Shown piece by piece: positions 5,482-13,682 of a stretch of DNA of 39,336 bases. This stretch comes from a virus: positions 1-39,336 of IMG/VR virus record IMGVR_UViG_3300030390_001641; one strand, 5' to 3'. Under the pieces are notes generated by a model. That model was given only the letters and a program-made list of their open reading frames with translations, searched no databases and was not told the DNA's origin. Each line of letters starts with the position of its first letter. Positions within the stretch are counted from its first letter, which is position 1. The position numbers were made by a program, and so were the translations under genes.

Positions 5482-5885
5482 CACTCTGCCCCCGTTCCAT
5501 TTAATACCGTGTCGCAATAATGCCCTTCAGATAATACTTTTGCTTCAATGCACCCACACGGTTCGATGTAATTGCCGCGCTCATCTACATCAGGCGCAGC
5601 ATTTTTGACTTCTTTAGCATGAAAAGTTATGCCGTCCCATTCGCAAAAAGGAAGACAATGATCGAAGTACTGTTCTTGCGAGTCATCAACAATCGCATGA
5701 CCTTTATCATCGCGTTTAAAACCACCACGCTCATCCTCGGCGTCTAGCAGGTATTTTGGTTTATGCTCCTGAACAAATACGTGCATAAAACACTCAGGGT
5801 CAACATCTATTTGAGCGTTATATTTAGATTTAATATATAAAGCGATTGCCTCTTGCAAATCGTATCCCATCAATTTAATTTGCAT
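5481..5885 (-). CDS. Hypothetical protein
   Basis: A 134-residue acidic protein starting MQIKLMGYDL. ATG at 5885 overlaps the stop of the upstream gene (TGATG); GTG at 5888 is an alternative. The N-terminal segment LQEAIALYIKSKYNAQI resembles the start of small phage proteins of unknown role. The second half holds several Cys and His (HCLPFCEW, CGCIEA) without a clear zinc pattern. No membrane segment. Third from the end of the small-gene set; no function can be given. Confidence 0.7.
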   Translation of the reverse strand: MQIKLMGYDLQEAIALYIKSKYNAQIDVDPECFMHVFVQEHKPKYLLDAEDERGGFKRDDKGHAIVDDSQEQYFDHCLPFCEWDGITFHAKEVKNAAPDVDERGNYIEPCGCIEAKVLSEGHYCDTVLNGTGAE

Positions 5886-6109
5886 CACACCACCTCTCTT
5901 GCAGTTAAATATTGCTTTGCACCACCAACGCTAAATTTAATATCGTCTATCACAACGACTTTTTGCGGTACTGAGGTACTGCCCAAAGGATGATCACGAC
6001 GGTGCTGTCCAGCACTGTTATCTATAATAAATGCGTCAAGACCTAAAGACCTAGCGCGGTCAACTAAAAGCTGTGCTGCTTTTGGAGATTGATTTTTTGT
6101 ATTCATCAT
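5885..6109 (-). CDS. Hypothetical protein, first gene of the 6.1-kb cassette
   Basis: A 74-residue protein. The start is ATG 6109 (MMNTKNQSPK), chosen because GAGG lies six to seven bases upstream; the frame is open to a GTG at 6124, which would place the Shine-Dalgarno bases inside the gene. The protein is small, basic in the middle (HRRDH) and ends in a beta-rich segment (KVVVIDDIKFSV). Not recognised. It is transcribed from the operator-bearing promoter at 6165-6203, 56 bp upstream. Confidence 0.7.
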   Translation of the reverse strand: MMNTKNQSPKAAQLLVDRARSLGLDAFIIDNSAGQHRRDHPLGSTSVPQKVVVIDDIKFSVGGAKQYLTAREVV

Positions 6110-6164
6110 TTTATTCCTCATCACTTTAGTTATTTAATTATGCCATCCCCTTGATGACGAAGTC

Positions 6165-6203
6165 ATTATCTCATATCTTAGTTGTATCGTCAACCTTAGG
6201 TTG
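6165..6203 (-). promoter_or_regulatory. Strong sigma70 promoter with embedded operator
   Basis: On the minus strand, TTGACG (6193-6188) and GATAAT (6170-6165) are separated by exactly 17 bp. The perfect arms of the palindrome CAACCTTAGGTTG (6191-6203) run into the -35 box, sharing its TTG. The following bases, ATACAAC, match the left-cassette promoter. A repressor bound here would block the polymerase. It drives the five small genes 6109 to 4910. Confidence 0.8.
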
Positions 6204-6214
6204 TATTTATAGGT

Positions 6215-6290
6215 AAAAAAAACCCCTAAGCCGTGAAGCTTAGAGGCAAAGAGAGTATCGACTAGGGGATTTGCCGAACTCTTAGGGGTT
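6215..6290 (-). terminator. Terminator of the primase operon, with a possible alternative fold
   Basis: In the minus-strand RNA a nine-pair hairpin (plus coordinates 6238-6246 with 6223-6231, loop 6232-6237) is followed by eight U (6222-6215), a good intrinsic terminator. A second copy of its 3' arm's partner, AACCCCTAAG, lies upstream in the RNA (plus-strand CTTAGGGGTT 6281-6290) and pairs perfectly with 6221-6230. The two folds exclude each other, as in an attenuator. The upstream copy overlaps the stop codon of the 6289 gene. Confidence 0.8.
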
Positions 6291-6561
6291 AGTCTTCACA
6301 AGTGTCGCAATACGCCGGGTTAAACTCTTCCACATCCTCACCGCCGCACCGCCCACACTCTAAATATATAAAATTGCGTGCTACATATTGGTCGCCCATC
6401 GGTTCCCAGTTTTTCTCAACGATCTCATGCACCTCGCTCTCATCATCTAATATTCCACACCGCTCACACCTATATCTCGTCATAGCCTTTGCTCCAAATA
6501 TCTTGTCAAAATTGTCGTAAAACGACGCCGCTGTCGGGCGCTGCTTGCTTCCCTTGCCCAT
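6289..6561 (-). CDS. Small zinc-ribbon protein
   Basis: A 90-residue protein beginning MGKGSKQRP at ATG 6561, which overlaps the stop of the preceding gene (TGATG). The opening motif is a recurrent one in phage proteins. It carries three Cys pairs: CERC, CGRC and CDTC, enough for a zinc ribbon or two half-sites. The middle is acidic. It is the last gene of the 9403-6289 early transcript and its stop lies within the terminator fold. Probably a nucleic-acid or protein-binding accessory factor of replication; not proven. Confidence 0.75.
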   Translation of the reverse strand: MGKGSKQRPTAASFYDNFDKIFGAKAMTRYRCERCGILDDESEVHEIVEKNWEPMGDQYVARNFIYLECGRCGGEDVEEFNPAYCDTCED

Positions 6562-6722
6562 CACTTCCACCTCGAATGCTTTTGAACGCCACCGCAGTCA
6601 GAGCACTTAACCTCAACGACATTGGGTCGAATGACGTAGGCGCATTGGCAATGTTTTGTGCCTTTAACGGCTGTTAATGCACGTTTGAATGCACATTTAA
6701 ATAGGTATTTCAATCTACGCAT
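6561..6722 (-). CDS. 53-residue basic zinc-finger-like protein
   Basis: A very small basic protein starting at ATG 6722, overlapping the end of the primase by eight bases. The N-terminus is a basic amphipathic helix (MRRLKYLFKCAFKRALTAV); the rest has CQC and CSDC pairs about 18 residues apart, a plausible zinc site. An open frame extends upstream to 6788 but lies fully in the primase gene, so 6722 is preferred. It is coupled to both neighbours by overlapping codons. Function unknown. Confidence 0.65.
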   Translation of the reverse strand: MRRLKYLFKCAFKRALTAVKGTKHCQCAYVIRPNVVEVKCSDCGGVQKHSRWK

Positions 6723-8985
6723 CACCTGTCTCCCAAATATCGTCGAATACGTCTTCTGTTTTGCTCTCATCAAACTCAGTCCAATCAACCTTTAAGCCGT
6801 TACTGGCATCAAAGATAAAGCGGGCTGACTCTAACGGCGCTATGTTTATAAACCGCACACGATTCTCACCCATGCGAGCGTATTTACCCTGCTCGAACAT
6901 ATTTGCGTAGCTGTTTAATTTGCGCCAAAACCGCACCTCTTTTATCGGAGACTCGTACTTGCTTCGAAGCGTTGAGCAGTAGATGTCATAAACCTCAGAC
7001 TTCTGTGACTCACTGCCAAACATGACGCAATTACCAGCGACCCTACTTTCTCGCAGCTCACCGCTCATCAAGCAGTTAAATAGCCATTGATCAACAGTAT
7101 CCAGCGCCTCCAACTTTTGGTCTTGCAGCGCATCGGTTTGAGGTACTAACCTCAGATTGGTAGTGGATAGGTCAAAGGTTTTAAGGTACTCCAACAATGC
7201 GCCCGCCCCGCCCGTGTTATACCAGCGGTCAAGTTCAGAGAAATATTTAGAGTCCTGCTTTCGTTCAATACCGACATCAAATACAGCAAAGCGACGCTCA
7301 TCCAGACTAGCCGGAACGACGAACTCCTCATTACTGGTGAATAAAATGCGCGTGTAGTTTGGCGCGGTGTACGCATCAACGCCTTTGCGCTCAATGGTGA
7401 TCTCCGGATTAGTCAGTAAGTCTTTCAGCGCACCCTCTGAGGCTTTTGCCCCAGCCCAGTACGCCTCATCGGCTTGTAGCAGTAACGTGTCTTCAAGATG
7501 TCGGTTAAAGTTACCCGTAACATGCTCTGCCCTACTGACTATTTTGTGATGAGCCTTGAATAGCCCACCTAACAGCTCACCGAACTTGGTCTTACCAGTG
7601 CCTTTTCGACCTCTAAGCACAAGGCCCACACCTATCTTGTCCATCGGATGCTGAACCATTTGAGCTGCCCAGCTAATGATGTAATTAGCGTGTATCTGAT
7701 TACCATCAGCCACTACAGTGGTGACAAAATCTAACCAAGGATCGACATCACCCTTGGCCTGAATAAAACTCCACCCCCGCCATAAGTTGTATCGATCAAG
7801 AATTTCCATATCAGGAGCAAAGGACAGTCCAGCCGCATAGGTTCTTCGCTCTGGATGCTCTAGCCACATATCAACAAGGTTTAAAAGCTTGGGCTTCTCA
7901 TCGCCTGACAAGACGCGGCAGTTCATGTGTTCTTTCTTTAAATCTTCGAGCTTGTACAGGACAATACTGCCCTTACTGACATCCTCGCGGATAACTCGCG
8001 CCGAGCCTTCGACATGGACAAATGCCCACTCTTTAAGCATTCGGGGCAGTCGCTCTTCAATCACCTTCTCAGAGACAACGGCCTTTTCCATCTGCTTGAC
8101 TGACGCCATCGTTACTGGGGCTCGACCTTTGCTGTCGAATGTCGCGTATCGACGCTCACACTCACCGTCGCGGTGCTTACTACTGTCCGATGACCACTCG
8201 TCCCAGATCATCCAACCAGTGTCAGTGGCATCGAAGTGATGGTGCAGCGCCATGCCAACCTTCACCCAATCATCATGGTGGGCGTCGGGATCAACACTGT
8301 TAAGCAGCTCCTTTACGCCCTCCTCATCCACATCCATTTTAGGTTTGAACATCGTGATGTCATCGACGTCTATATCGACAGTCGATACACCCTTCCGAGC
8401 AAGCTCCCAGTTTGTTTCATTGCTAGCGCATTGTTCAAAATAAGAAACAAAAGCCTCTGCCTTCTCTCTAGTCATTAAAGGTAGAGAGTTTTGTGCGTGA
8501 TCGGCAATGCCACCGCGAGTCGCGTTCCAGCGGTAAGGCTTCTGCGTTGTCGGGTGCATTCCATAGGCAACAAACTGCTGGCCGTCGGCTAACACCTCAA
8601 CGGCGTGAGTGGTGCTCATCGCATCCTCATACTCACAGCTTCTAATCTTCTTAAATGTTTTCTCAACCCTATAAGGTAGGATGCACTTAGGAAAATTACC
8701 GTACCGGACAGGTGATGTGCCGACATTTTCCTCCAGCCACATCACTAGTTTTTTGTTTAGATTCTTGTCGTAACAGTCGATATCAACCGCTATCGTGTTC
8801 CGGCATAAGACGCCAACACCGCCATCTTTATGGCCGTTAGACAGCCACGCATCGACATCCTCATGGGTTGATCTGATGTCCTGCCAACCGGAGAGCATCG
8901 GTGCCTTTTTGTTCTTCATAATCGGCACAATTTCGTAGCCTTGATCGACTAACTTGTGCCCGAATTCTTGTAAAAACCCCATCAT
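6715..8985 (-). CDS. Primase-helicase (PrimPol plus superfamily 3 helicase)
   Basis: A 756-residue replication protein. Residues 1-160 form an archaeo-eukaryotic-type primase/polymerase domain with AVDIDCYD (D68, D70) and GQQFVAYGMHP (H144). Residues about 215-290 resemble the PriCT-2 linker domain (DDWVKVGMALHHH, WDEWS). The C-terminal half is an SF3/D5-like helicase: Walker A GRKGTGKT (459-466), Walker B LLLQADEAY (D506, E507), sensor FTSNEE (N552) and the arginines of LDERRFAVFD (564-565). It should prime and unwind the phage origin. Start ATG 8985 (or 8982) follows AAGGA. It faces the DNA polymerase operon from the other side of a divergent promoter region. Confidence 0.93.
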   Translation of the reverse strand: MMGFLQEFGHKLVDQGYEIVPIMKNKKAPMLSGWQDIRSTHEDVDAWLSNGHKDGGVGVLCRNTIAVDIDCYDKNLNKKLVMWLEENVGTSPVRYGNFPKCILPYRVEKTFKKIRSCEYEDAMSTTHAVEVLADGQQFVAYGMHPTTQKPYRWNATRGGIADHAQNSLPLMTREKAEAFVSYFEQCASNETNWELARKGVSTVDIDVDDITMFKPKMDVDEEGVKELLNSVDPDAHHDDWVKVGMALHHHFDATDTGWMIWDEWSSDSSKHRDGECERRYATFDSKGRAPVTMASVKQMEKAVVSEKVIEERLPRMLKEWAFVHVEGSARVIREDVSKGSIVLYKLEDLKKEHMNCRVLSGDEKPKLLNLVDMWLEHPERRTYAAGLSFAPDMEILDRYNLWRGWSFIQAKGDVDPWLDFVTTVVADGNQIHANYIISWAAQMVQHPMDKIGVGLVLRGRKGTGKTKFGELLGGLFKAHHKIVSRAEHVTGNFNRHLEDTLLLQADEAYWAGAKASEGALKDLLTNPEITIERKGVDAYTAPNYTRILFTSNEEFVVPASLDERRFAVFDVGIERKQDSKYFSELDRWYNTGGAGALLEYLKTFDLSTTNLRLVPQTDALQDQKLEALDTVDQWLFNCLMSGELRESRVAGNCVMFGSESQKSEVYDIYCSTLRSKYESPIKEVRFWRKLNSYANMFEQGKYARMGENRVRFINIAPLESARFIFDASNGLKVDWTEFDESKTEDVFDDIWETGDA

Positions 8986-8994
8986 TATTTTTCC

Positions 8995-9147
8995 TTATAA
9001 ATATTTTGACGCCCTTGTCATGACCGCAATTTCAGCCTTATCGATTTGCTTGCTGATCCAAAGCAATAATCCGCTAATCCCCATTAGCAAATTGGCCGAC
9101 CACTTAAAGAAGTAATATTTAGCTCGATTCTTATCTATTGATGGCAT
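8995..9147 (-). CDS. 50-residue membrane protein
   Basis: Start ATG 9147 with AGGAG seven bases upstream, overlapping the end of the Cro-like gene by 17 bp. The product MPSIDKNRAKYYF... has a basic N-terminus, one hydrophobic segment (about residues 16-32, ANLLMGISGLLLWISK) and a polar tail. A longer frame to 9177 is open but has no start signal. No family is recognised. It is expressed early with the primase. Confidence 0.65.
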   Translation of the reverse strand: MPSIDKNRAKYYFFKWSANLLMGISGLLLWISKQIDKAEIAVMTRASKYL

Positions 9148-9403
9148 ACACAGGCTCCTTTCTGTTGAAGTCTTCAACGATGTCTGGGCATAAGTCTTTC
9201 CAGCTCACCTTACCGGCTGTAAGCAGTTCCATTTGCAATGCGCGGTGTGCTGGAATCAACCCAGATACCCGCCACTTGCTAAGAGCTTGCTTAGTAACAT
9301 CTAGCGTTCTCGCTAAAGAACTGTCGTTTTTTAAACTTGAGTGCACCACCACATTATTCAGTGCTGACTGAACGATTGGTGCGTGTGGACTGATATGTAG
9401 CAT
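9131..9403 (-). CDS. Cro/CII-like helix-turn-helix regulator
   Basis: A 90-residue DNA-binding protein. Residues about 29-52 form a helix-turn-helix (LARTLDVTKQALSKWRVSG), followed by PAHRALQMELLTAGKVSWKDL, the typical C-terminus of Cro/YdaS-like phage regulators. The start ATG 9403 has AGGAG nine bases upstream. It is the first gene of the minus-strand early operon and lies back to back with the plus-strand replication operon, the usual place for a Cro or CII protein. It may bind in the 9404-9552 region, which holds GTTGAC half-sites. Confidence 0.8.
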   Translation of the reverse strand: MLHISPHAPIVQSALNNVVVHSSLKNDSSLARTLDVTKQALSKWRVSGLIPAHRALQMELLTAGKVSWKDLCPDIVEDFNRKEPVYAINR

Positions 9404-9454
9404 TGCATGAATCTCCTTAGTTACAACTAATTGATGTATTTACCAAAAACAAGG

Positions 9455-9483
9455 TTGACACTCTAGTTGACCACCATTACTAT
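9455..9483 (+). promoter_or_regulatory. Promoter of the plus-strand replication operon
   Basis: TTGACA (9455-9460) and TACTAT (9478-9483) are 17 bp apart. The region has GTTGAC half-sites at 9455 and 9467 and GTCAAC at 9485, plus an imperfect palindrome CAACTAATTGATG at 9424-9436, all related to the operator half CAAC/GTTG. No full CAAC-N5-GTTG copy is seen here. The minus-strand promoter for the Cro-like gene must overlap this region, but no clear -10 was found. Confidence 0.75.
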
Positions 9484-9552
9484 TGTCAACAACTTTTACG
9501 TGGGTTAAAAAAAATATTAAGTTTGAATAAATAGAAATAGGGAAATGAATAG

Positions 9553-10686
9553 ATGGCAGCACACGCAATATTAAGCGCAAGCGGGTCAAGCAAATGGATG
9601 AATTGCTCCGGGAGTATTTTAGCTGAGAGCGGAATGCCTAAAGACGAGGGTTCTGATTTTGCGAGAGAAGGCACAGCCGCCCATGAACTTGCAGAGATGT
9701 GCTTAAACAGTCAGCGACCACCGGAGTCTTATATAGGTGTAGAGGTTGAGGGCTGGATTGTTGATGAAGAGATGGCAGAGCATGTCTCGACCTATGTTGA
9801 TTACTGCAACACGCACACCGGCAAAAAATATTACGAGCTTCGGGTCGATTATTCCCGTTGGGCGCATGGCGGTTTTGGAACCGCTGATTGTGTTGCGGTT
9901 GATGATGGCGTTCTTAACATTATTGATCTGAAGTACGGCACAGGCATCAAAGTGTCTGCACAAAAAAACTCACAGCTCATGTTGTACGGTCTTGGCGCTC
10001 TAGAAATGTTTGGCGACGAAGTTGATGTCGTAACCATGACGATCGTTCAAACCCGTCTTGATCACATAGACACCTACTCTGTTAGGGCAAAAGACTTGTT
10101 GAAGTGGGCCGAGGATGTCGTGCGCCCCGCCGCCATCGCAACAATGAGCATTGATCCTGAATTTAATCCATCAGTAACAGCGTGCCGCTGGTGCAGAGCC
10201 AAGCCGGTATGTCGAGCCCTAGCGAAACACAACTACAACCTAACTCTATCTAACTTTGACAATCTCGAAGAGCCTCTACTGGTGCAAGTTCCGCACACCC
10301 TTACCCCCGATGAGATATCTAAGCTCGTTCCGAAAATGGATGCGCTTATAGGTTGGGCGCGAGGTGTTCAACAGCACGCACAAAAGATTCTCTTTGATGG
10401 TGGCATCTTGGACGGCTACAAGCTCGTACAGGGTCGATCTCAGCGCAAGTGGGTCAATGATAAAGACGCAGAAACACACCTAATTAAGTTACTGGGCGAC
10501 GAATCGCGTAGTAGCAAACTCATTTCGCCAGCTCAAGCAGAGAAATTGCTTGGGAAAGCGAGAGCCGCAGAGGTTACCGAACTCTGCTTTAAACCCCAAG
10601 GCAAACCAAGTCTTGCGCCGGAGAGTGACCCTCGACCAGCGATTAAGCCCGACGTTGCCACATACTTTTCAGACATAAAGGAATAA
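9553..10686 (+). CDS. DUF2800 family nuclease (Cas4/AddB-like)
   Basis: A 377-residue PD-(D/E)XK nuclease of the DUF2800 type. It has GTAAHELAE (H44), FGTADCVAVD (D112), IIDLKYGTG (D125, K127) and the QLMLYGLG motif (Q141, Y145). One Cys near the start (C18) and three after the nuclease core (C211, C214, C220) match the four-Cys iron-sulfur arrangement of Cas4 and AddB nucleases. It probably processes DNA ends during phage recombination or replication, together with the DUF2815 protein that follows after four bases. First gene of the replication operon. Confidence 0.9.
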   Translation: MAAHAILSASGSSKWMNCSGSILAESGMPKDEGSDFAREGTAAHELAEMCLNSQRPPESYIGVEVEGWIVDEEMAEHVSTYVDYCNTHTGKKYYELRVDYSRWAHGGFGTADCVAVDDGVLNIIDLKYGTGIKVSAQKNSQLMLYGLGALEMFGDEVDVVTMTIVQTRLDHIDTYSVRAKDLLKWAEDVVRPAAIATMSIDPEFNPSVTACRWCRAKPVCRALAKHNYNLTLSNFDNLEEPLLVQVPHTLTPDEISKLVPKMDALIGWARGVQQHAQKILFDGGILDGYKLVQGRSQRKWVNDKDAETHLIKLLGDESRSSKLISPAQAEKLLGKARAAEVTELCFKPQGKPSLAPESDPRPAIKPDVATYFSDIKE

Positions 10687-10690
10687 ATAA

Positions 10691-11242
10691 ATGAGCGTAA
10701 TTATGATTAAGAATGCACGACTATCTTTCCCAGAGATTTGGACACCGAAAGCTTTTAATGAAGGTCAAGCACCGAAATTTAGCTGTAATCTTTTGTTGGA
10801 TAAAGAGGGTGATAAAGCACAGATAGTGTCCTTTAAAAAGGCAATTAAAGAAGCCGCTCTTGCCGGTTTCAACGGCGAGATACCAGCCGGATTAAAAATC
10901 TGTATCGGCGATGGAAAAGAGAAGTCTTATGACGGGTATGAAAACGCAATGTTTGTCAGTTGTGCCTCACGTTTACGTCCACAGATTATCGACCGGGATC
11001 GTACCCCTTTGGTTGAGGAAGATGGACGCCCCTACGCGGGGTGTTATGTCAATGCGGCGATTTCTTTGTGGGTAATGGATAACAAATGGGGCAAGAGAAT
11101 TGCGTGCAACCTTAACGCCTTACAGTTTGTAAAAGACGGCGAGACCTTCGGCGCTGGCGGGATTAAAACCGAGACGGTTTTTGATGACATCTCATCCGAG
11201 CAAGACGCGGATGTCGAAGCCGAAGACGACTTTTTAATGTAA
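10691..11242 (+). CDS. DUF2815 protein, probable single-stranded DNA-binding protein
   Basis: A 183-residue protein of the DUF2815 family, found next to DUF2800 nucleases and family A polymerases in many phages. It opens with IKNARLSFPEIWTPKAF and has an acidic tail (DADVEAEDDFLM), as single-stranded DNA-binding proteins often do to contact partners. AAGGA lies eight bases before the ATG. The ssDNA-binding role follows from family knowledge and the acidic tail, not from a visible catalytic motif. Confidence 0.88.
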   Translation: MSVIMIKNARLSFPEIWTPKAFNEGQAPKFSCNLLLDKEGDKAQIVSFKKAIKEAALAGFNGEIPAGLKICIGDGKEKSYDGYENAMFVSCASRLRPQIIDRDRTPLVEEDGRPYAGCYVNAAISLWVMDNKWGKRIACNLNALQFVKDGETFGAGGIKTETVFDDISSEQDADVEAEDDFLM

Positions 11243-11251
11243 GGACTGACT

Positions 11252-11533
11252 ATGAAACCCCGCTTGAGCTACACATATGTCGGTGAACGATTTCCAGAAC
11301 ATTACATGAAGGATGTCATCGTTGGCGAGATCGCCCAGCAAGCGGGGATTTCATATAGTATTCTAAAAAATCGAATGGGCATGAAGAAGGCCAGAGGTCA
11401 CGGAATTGTTATTACTGACGATGACCTCTTACCTAAAAAGCGCGAGACCAACAGGTCTAGCCAGTGGAAACGGAAAGAAAGCCCTATTGTGCTAAGTCTT
11501 AGCCAAAAGTGGTTGCGGAAACCCCTCATATGA
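11252..11533 (+). CDS. Small basic protein between DUF2815 and DNA polymerase
   Basis: A 93-residue protein with AAGGA seven bases before its ATG. Residues about 24-45 (IVGEIAQQAGISYSILKNRM) look like a helix-turn-helix; the C-terminal third is basic. Its stop TGA overlaps the polymerase ATG (ATGA at 11530-11533), so it is translationally coupled to the polymerase. It may be a small DNA-binding helper or regulator of replication. Not assigned to a family. Confidence 0.7.
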   Translation: MKPRLSYTYVGERFPEHYMKDVIVGEIAQQAGISYSILKNRMGMKKARGHGIVITDDDLLPKKRETNRSSQWKRKESPIVLSLSQKWLRKPLI

Positions 11534-13422
11534 ATATAACAATGGACTTTGAGACCTACTCAGAGTGCGACATTTTTAAGGCCGGAGCCTACGCCTACGC
11601 TGATCATGACACAACCGAGGTGTTGTGTTTAGCGTGGGCGCTAGGTGACGAGTCCCCTACTCTTTGGACACCGGACATGCCACCCCCGCAAAGGCTTTTC
11701 GATTTAATCGAGCAAGGCGCAACGGTCTGGGCATGGAATAGCTTTTTTGAGATGTCTATCTGGAATCAAACCCTTGGGTGGCCGTCTATCCCCATATCGC
11801 AGTGGCGTGACAGTGCAGCCCTTGCCGCCGCACAAGCTTACCCGCGTGCATTGGGTAAATGTGGCGAGGCACTAGGGTTGAGTGGTGATGATGTTAAATC
11901 TAAGCGCGGAAAGTTATTAATACAGCGGTTGTGCAAACCCTACCGTAGTGAGCGCAGACAAGACCCGGAGATGTTTAAAGAGTTATGTGACTACTGCATT
12001 CAAGATGTAGTGGCAGAACGTGAAATACGAACAAGGCTTAGAAACCTTAGAGGCTCAGAAGTTGATGTGTGGATAACAGATCAAGTCATTAACTGGAGAG
12101 GTGTTCGACTCGATAAAGAAAGCATAGAAAATGCGCTTAACATTATCGAGCAGCACACCGTCCGGTGTAACAAAAAGATTTACGAAATTACAAACGGTTC
12201 GATGGACTCAACAGGTAGTCGAGCCAAAGCAACAGCGTGGGTTGCAGAACAAGGTTATGAGCTAAAAGCCTATGACAAGGCAACCATTGCCGAGGCGTTA
12301 GATGATCCATCTGCAACAAAAATTGTTAAGCAGTTTCTTAAAATACGGCAGTCACTGAGCCGCACTAGCACTAAGAAGTTTGAGGCTATGCTGAAGTGCC
12401 TTGGGCAAGATGGTCGGGCTCATGGCGTGCTGACTTACCACGGGGCCGCAACCGGGCGATGGGTGGGCAGACACTTCCAACCTCAAAACCTCCCACGCCC
12501 AAATGTTGATGATGTCGATGCAGTGATTGAGCTGATGCGTCAGCGTGATCCGAAAGTGATCAAGGGTGATCCTATGGACGCATTGGCGTCGTGCTTGCGC
12601 GGGATGCTCATACCTTCGGATGGCAACAGGTTAGTCGTTGCAGATTACTCAAGCATTGAGGCGAGAGTTTTAGCGTGGCTATCGGACAGTGAAGACGTTC
12701 TTGATGTCTTCCGATCAGGTCGAGACATCTATAAAGCAACGGCTTCCAACATGTACGGAATAGCGTACAGCGATATTAATTACGACCAACGATTTGTCGG
12801 CAAGGTAGCGACACTGGCACTTGGCTATCAAGGGGGTGTTAAAGCATTCCAGAAGATGTCCGAAGCCTATGGCGCTGAAGTGACAGAGGGTCAGGCGTTA
12901 ACAATTAGAAACGATTGGCGAGAGGCTAACCCTAACATCGTCAAGATTTGGGCTGATGTTGAAAGAGCTGCAAAGAATGCAGTGAGCTACTGTACAGAGT
13001 TTAAAACCTGCAAAGGCTCATTCAAGGTGTTGGATGGTGACTTGCTGTTCAAGCTTCCCTCAAACCGCATACTTTCATTCCCCAACGCCAAGATACAGCC
13101 AAGCGATAGAGGCGTTGAGCTGGTTTATGACGGCATGAACAACCACATCCACAAATGGGGTCAGATTAAAGCGTATGGCGGCTCACTGGTTCAATCGATT
13201 ACTCAAGCGGTAGCCCGTGACATTTTAGCCGAGGCTGTTCTCCGGTTAGAAGATGCTAACTACCCCGTTGTTTTGCACGTTCACGATGAAATTATTGCCG
13301 ATGTTCCAAGCGATCATGGAAGCTTGGCTGAGTTTAGGGCGTTGATGTGTGAGCTACCTAAATGGGCAAACGGTCTTCCGGTAACAGCGGAAGGTTATGA
13401 ATCAAAACGATATCGAAAGTGA
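11530..13422 (+). CDS. Family A DNA polymerase with 3'-5' exonuclease domain
   Basis: The phage replicative polymerase, 630 residues. The exonuclease domain has MDFETYSE (D6, E8), AWNSFFEMSIW (E74) and YCIQDVVAERE (D159). The polymerase domain has motif A VADYSSIEARVLAW (D372), motif B RFVGKVATLALGYQGG (421-436) and motif C VLHVHDEIIAD (H585-D586-E587). The 5'-3' exonuclease domain of cellular Pol I is absent, as in phage enzymes. ATG 11530 is chosen over an upstream GTG at 11509 because it forms an ATGA overlap with the previous gene and the exonuclease motif begins right after it. The stop overlaps the next gene's GTG. Confidence 0.96.
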   Translation: MNITMDFETYSECDIFKAGAYAYADHDTTEVLCLAWALGDESPTLWTPDMPPPQRLFDLIEQGATVWAWNSFFEMSIWNQTLGWPSIPISQWRDSAALAAAQAYPRALGKCGEALGLSGDDVKSKRGKLLIQRLCKPYRSERRQDPEMFKELCDYCIQDVVAEREIRTRLRNLRGSEVDVWITDQVINWRGVRLDKESIENALNIIEQHTVRCNKKIYEITNGSMDSTGSRAKATAWVAEQGYELKAYDKATIAEALDDPSATKIVKQFLKIRQSLSRTSTKKFEAMLKCLGQDGRAHGVLTYHGAATGRWVGRHFQPQNLPRPNVDDVDAVIELMRQRDPKVIKGDPMDALASCLRGMLIPSDGNRLVVADYSSIEARVLAWLSDSEDVLDVFRSGRDIYKATASNMYGIAYSDINYDQRFVGKVATLALGYQGGVKAFQKMSEAYGAEVTEGQALTIRNDWREANPNIVKIWADVERAAKNAVSYCTEFKTCKGSFKVLDGDLLFKLPSNRILSFPNAKIQPSDRGVELVYDGMNNHIHKWGQIKAYGGSLVQSITQAVARDILAEAVLRLEDANYPVVLHVHDEIIADVPSDHGSLAEFRALMCELPKWANGLPVTAEGYESKRYRK

Positions 13423-13682
13423 GAGAGTCACACATTGAACTCAAGGTTAGTGAAATTGCCAAGGCAAGAGGCTGGCTGTCGTTCAAGTGGGTGTCACCCG
13501 CACAGCGAGGTGTTCCAGATCGAATTTATTTTAAAGACGGAGAACTTGTGATTATAGAATTCAAAGCGCCGGACAAAAAGCCAACACCGTACCAGCTTGC
13601 CATTCATCGCCGTCTTAAAGATGTTGGCTTTCATGTACATGTTGTAGACAACATTCGGCAGGGTTTAGAAATCTTATGCTAG
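13419..13682 (+). CDS. VRR-NUC domain nuclease
   Basis: An 87-residue single-domain nuclease of the virus-type replication-repair (VRR-NUC) family. It has GVPDRIYF (D34), IIEFKAP (E47, K49) and PTPYQLAIHRRL (Q59), the complete PD-(D/E)XK set. The start is GTG 13419 in a GTGA overlap with the polymerase stop. The family cleaves branched or flap DNA. Its position between a polymerase and an SNF2 helicase is the usual one in this replication module. Confidence 0.93.
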   Translation: MRESHIELKVSEIAKARGWLSFKWVSPAQRGVPDRIYFKDGELVIIEFKAPDKKPTPYQLAIHRRLKDVGFHVHVVDNIRQGLEILC

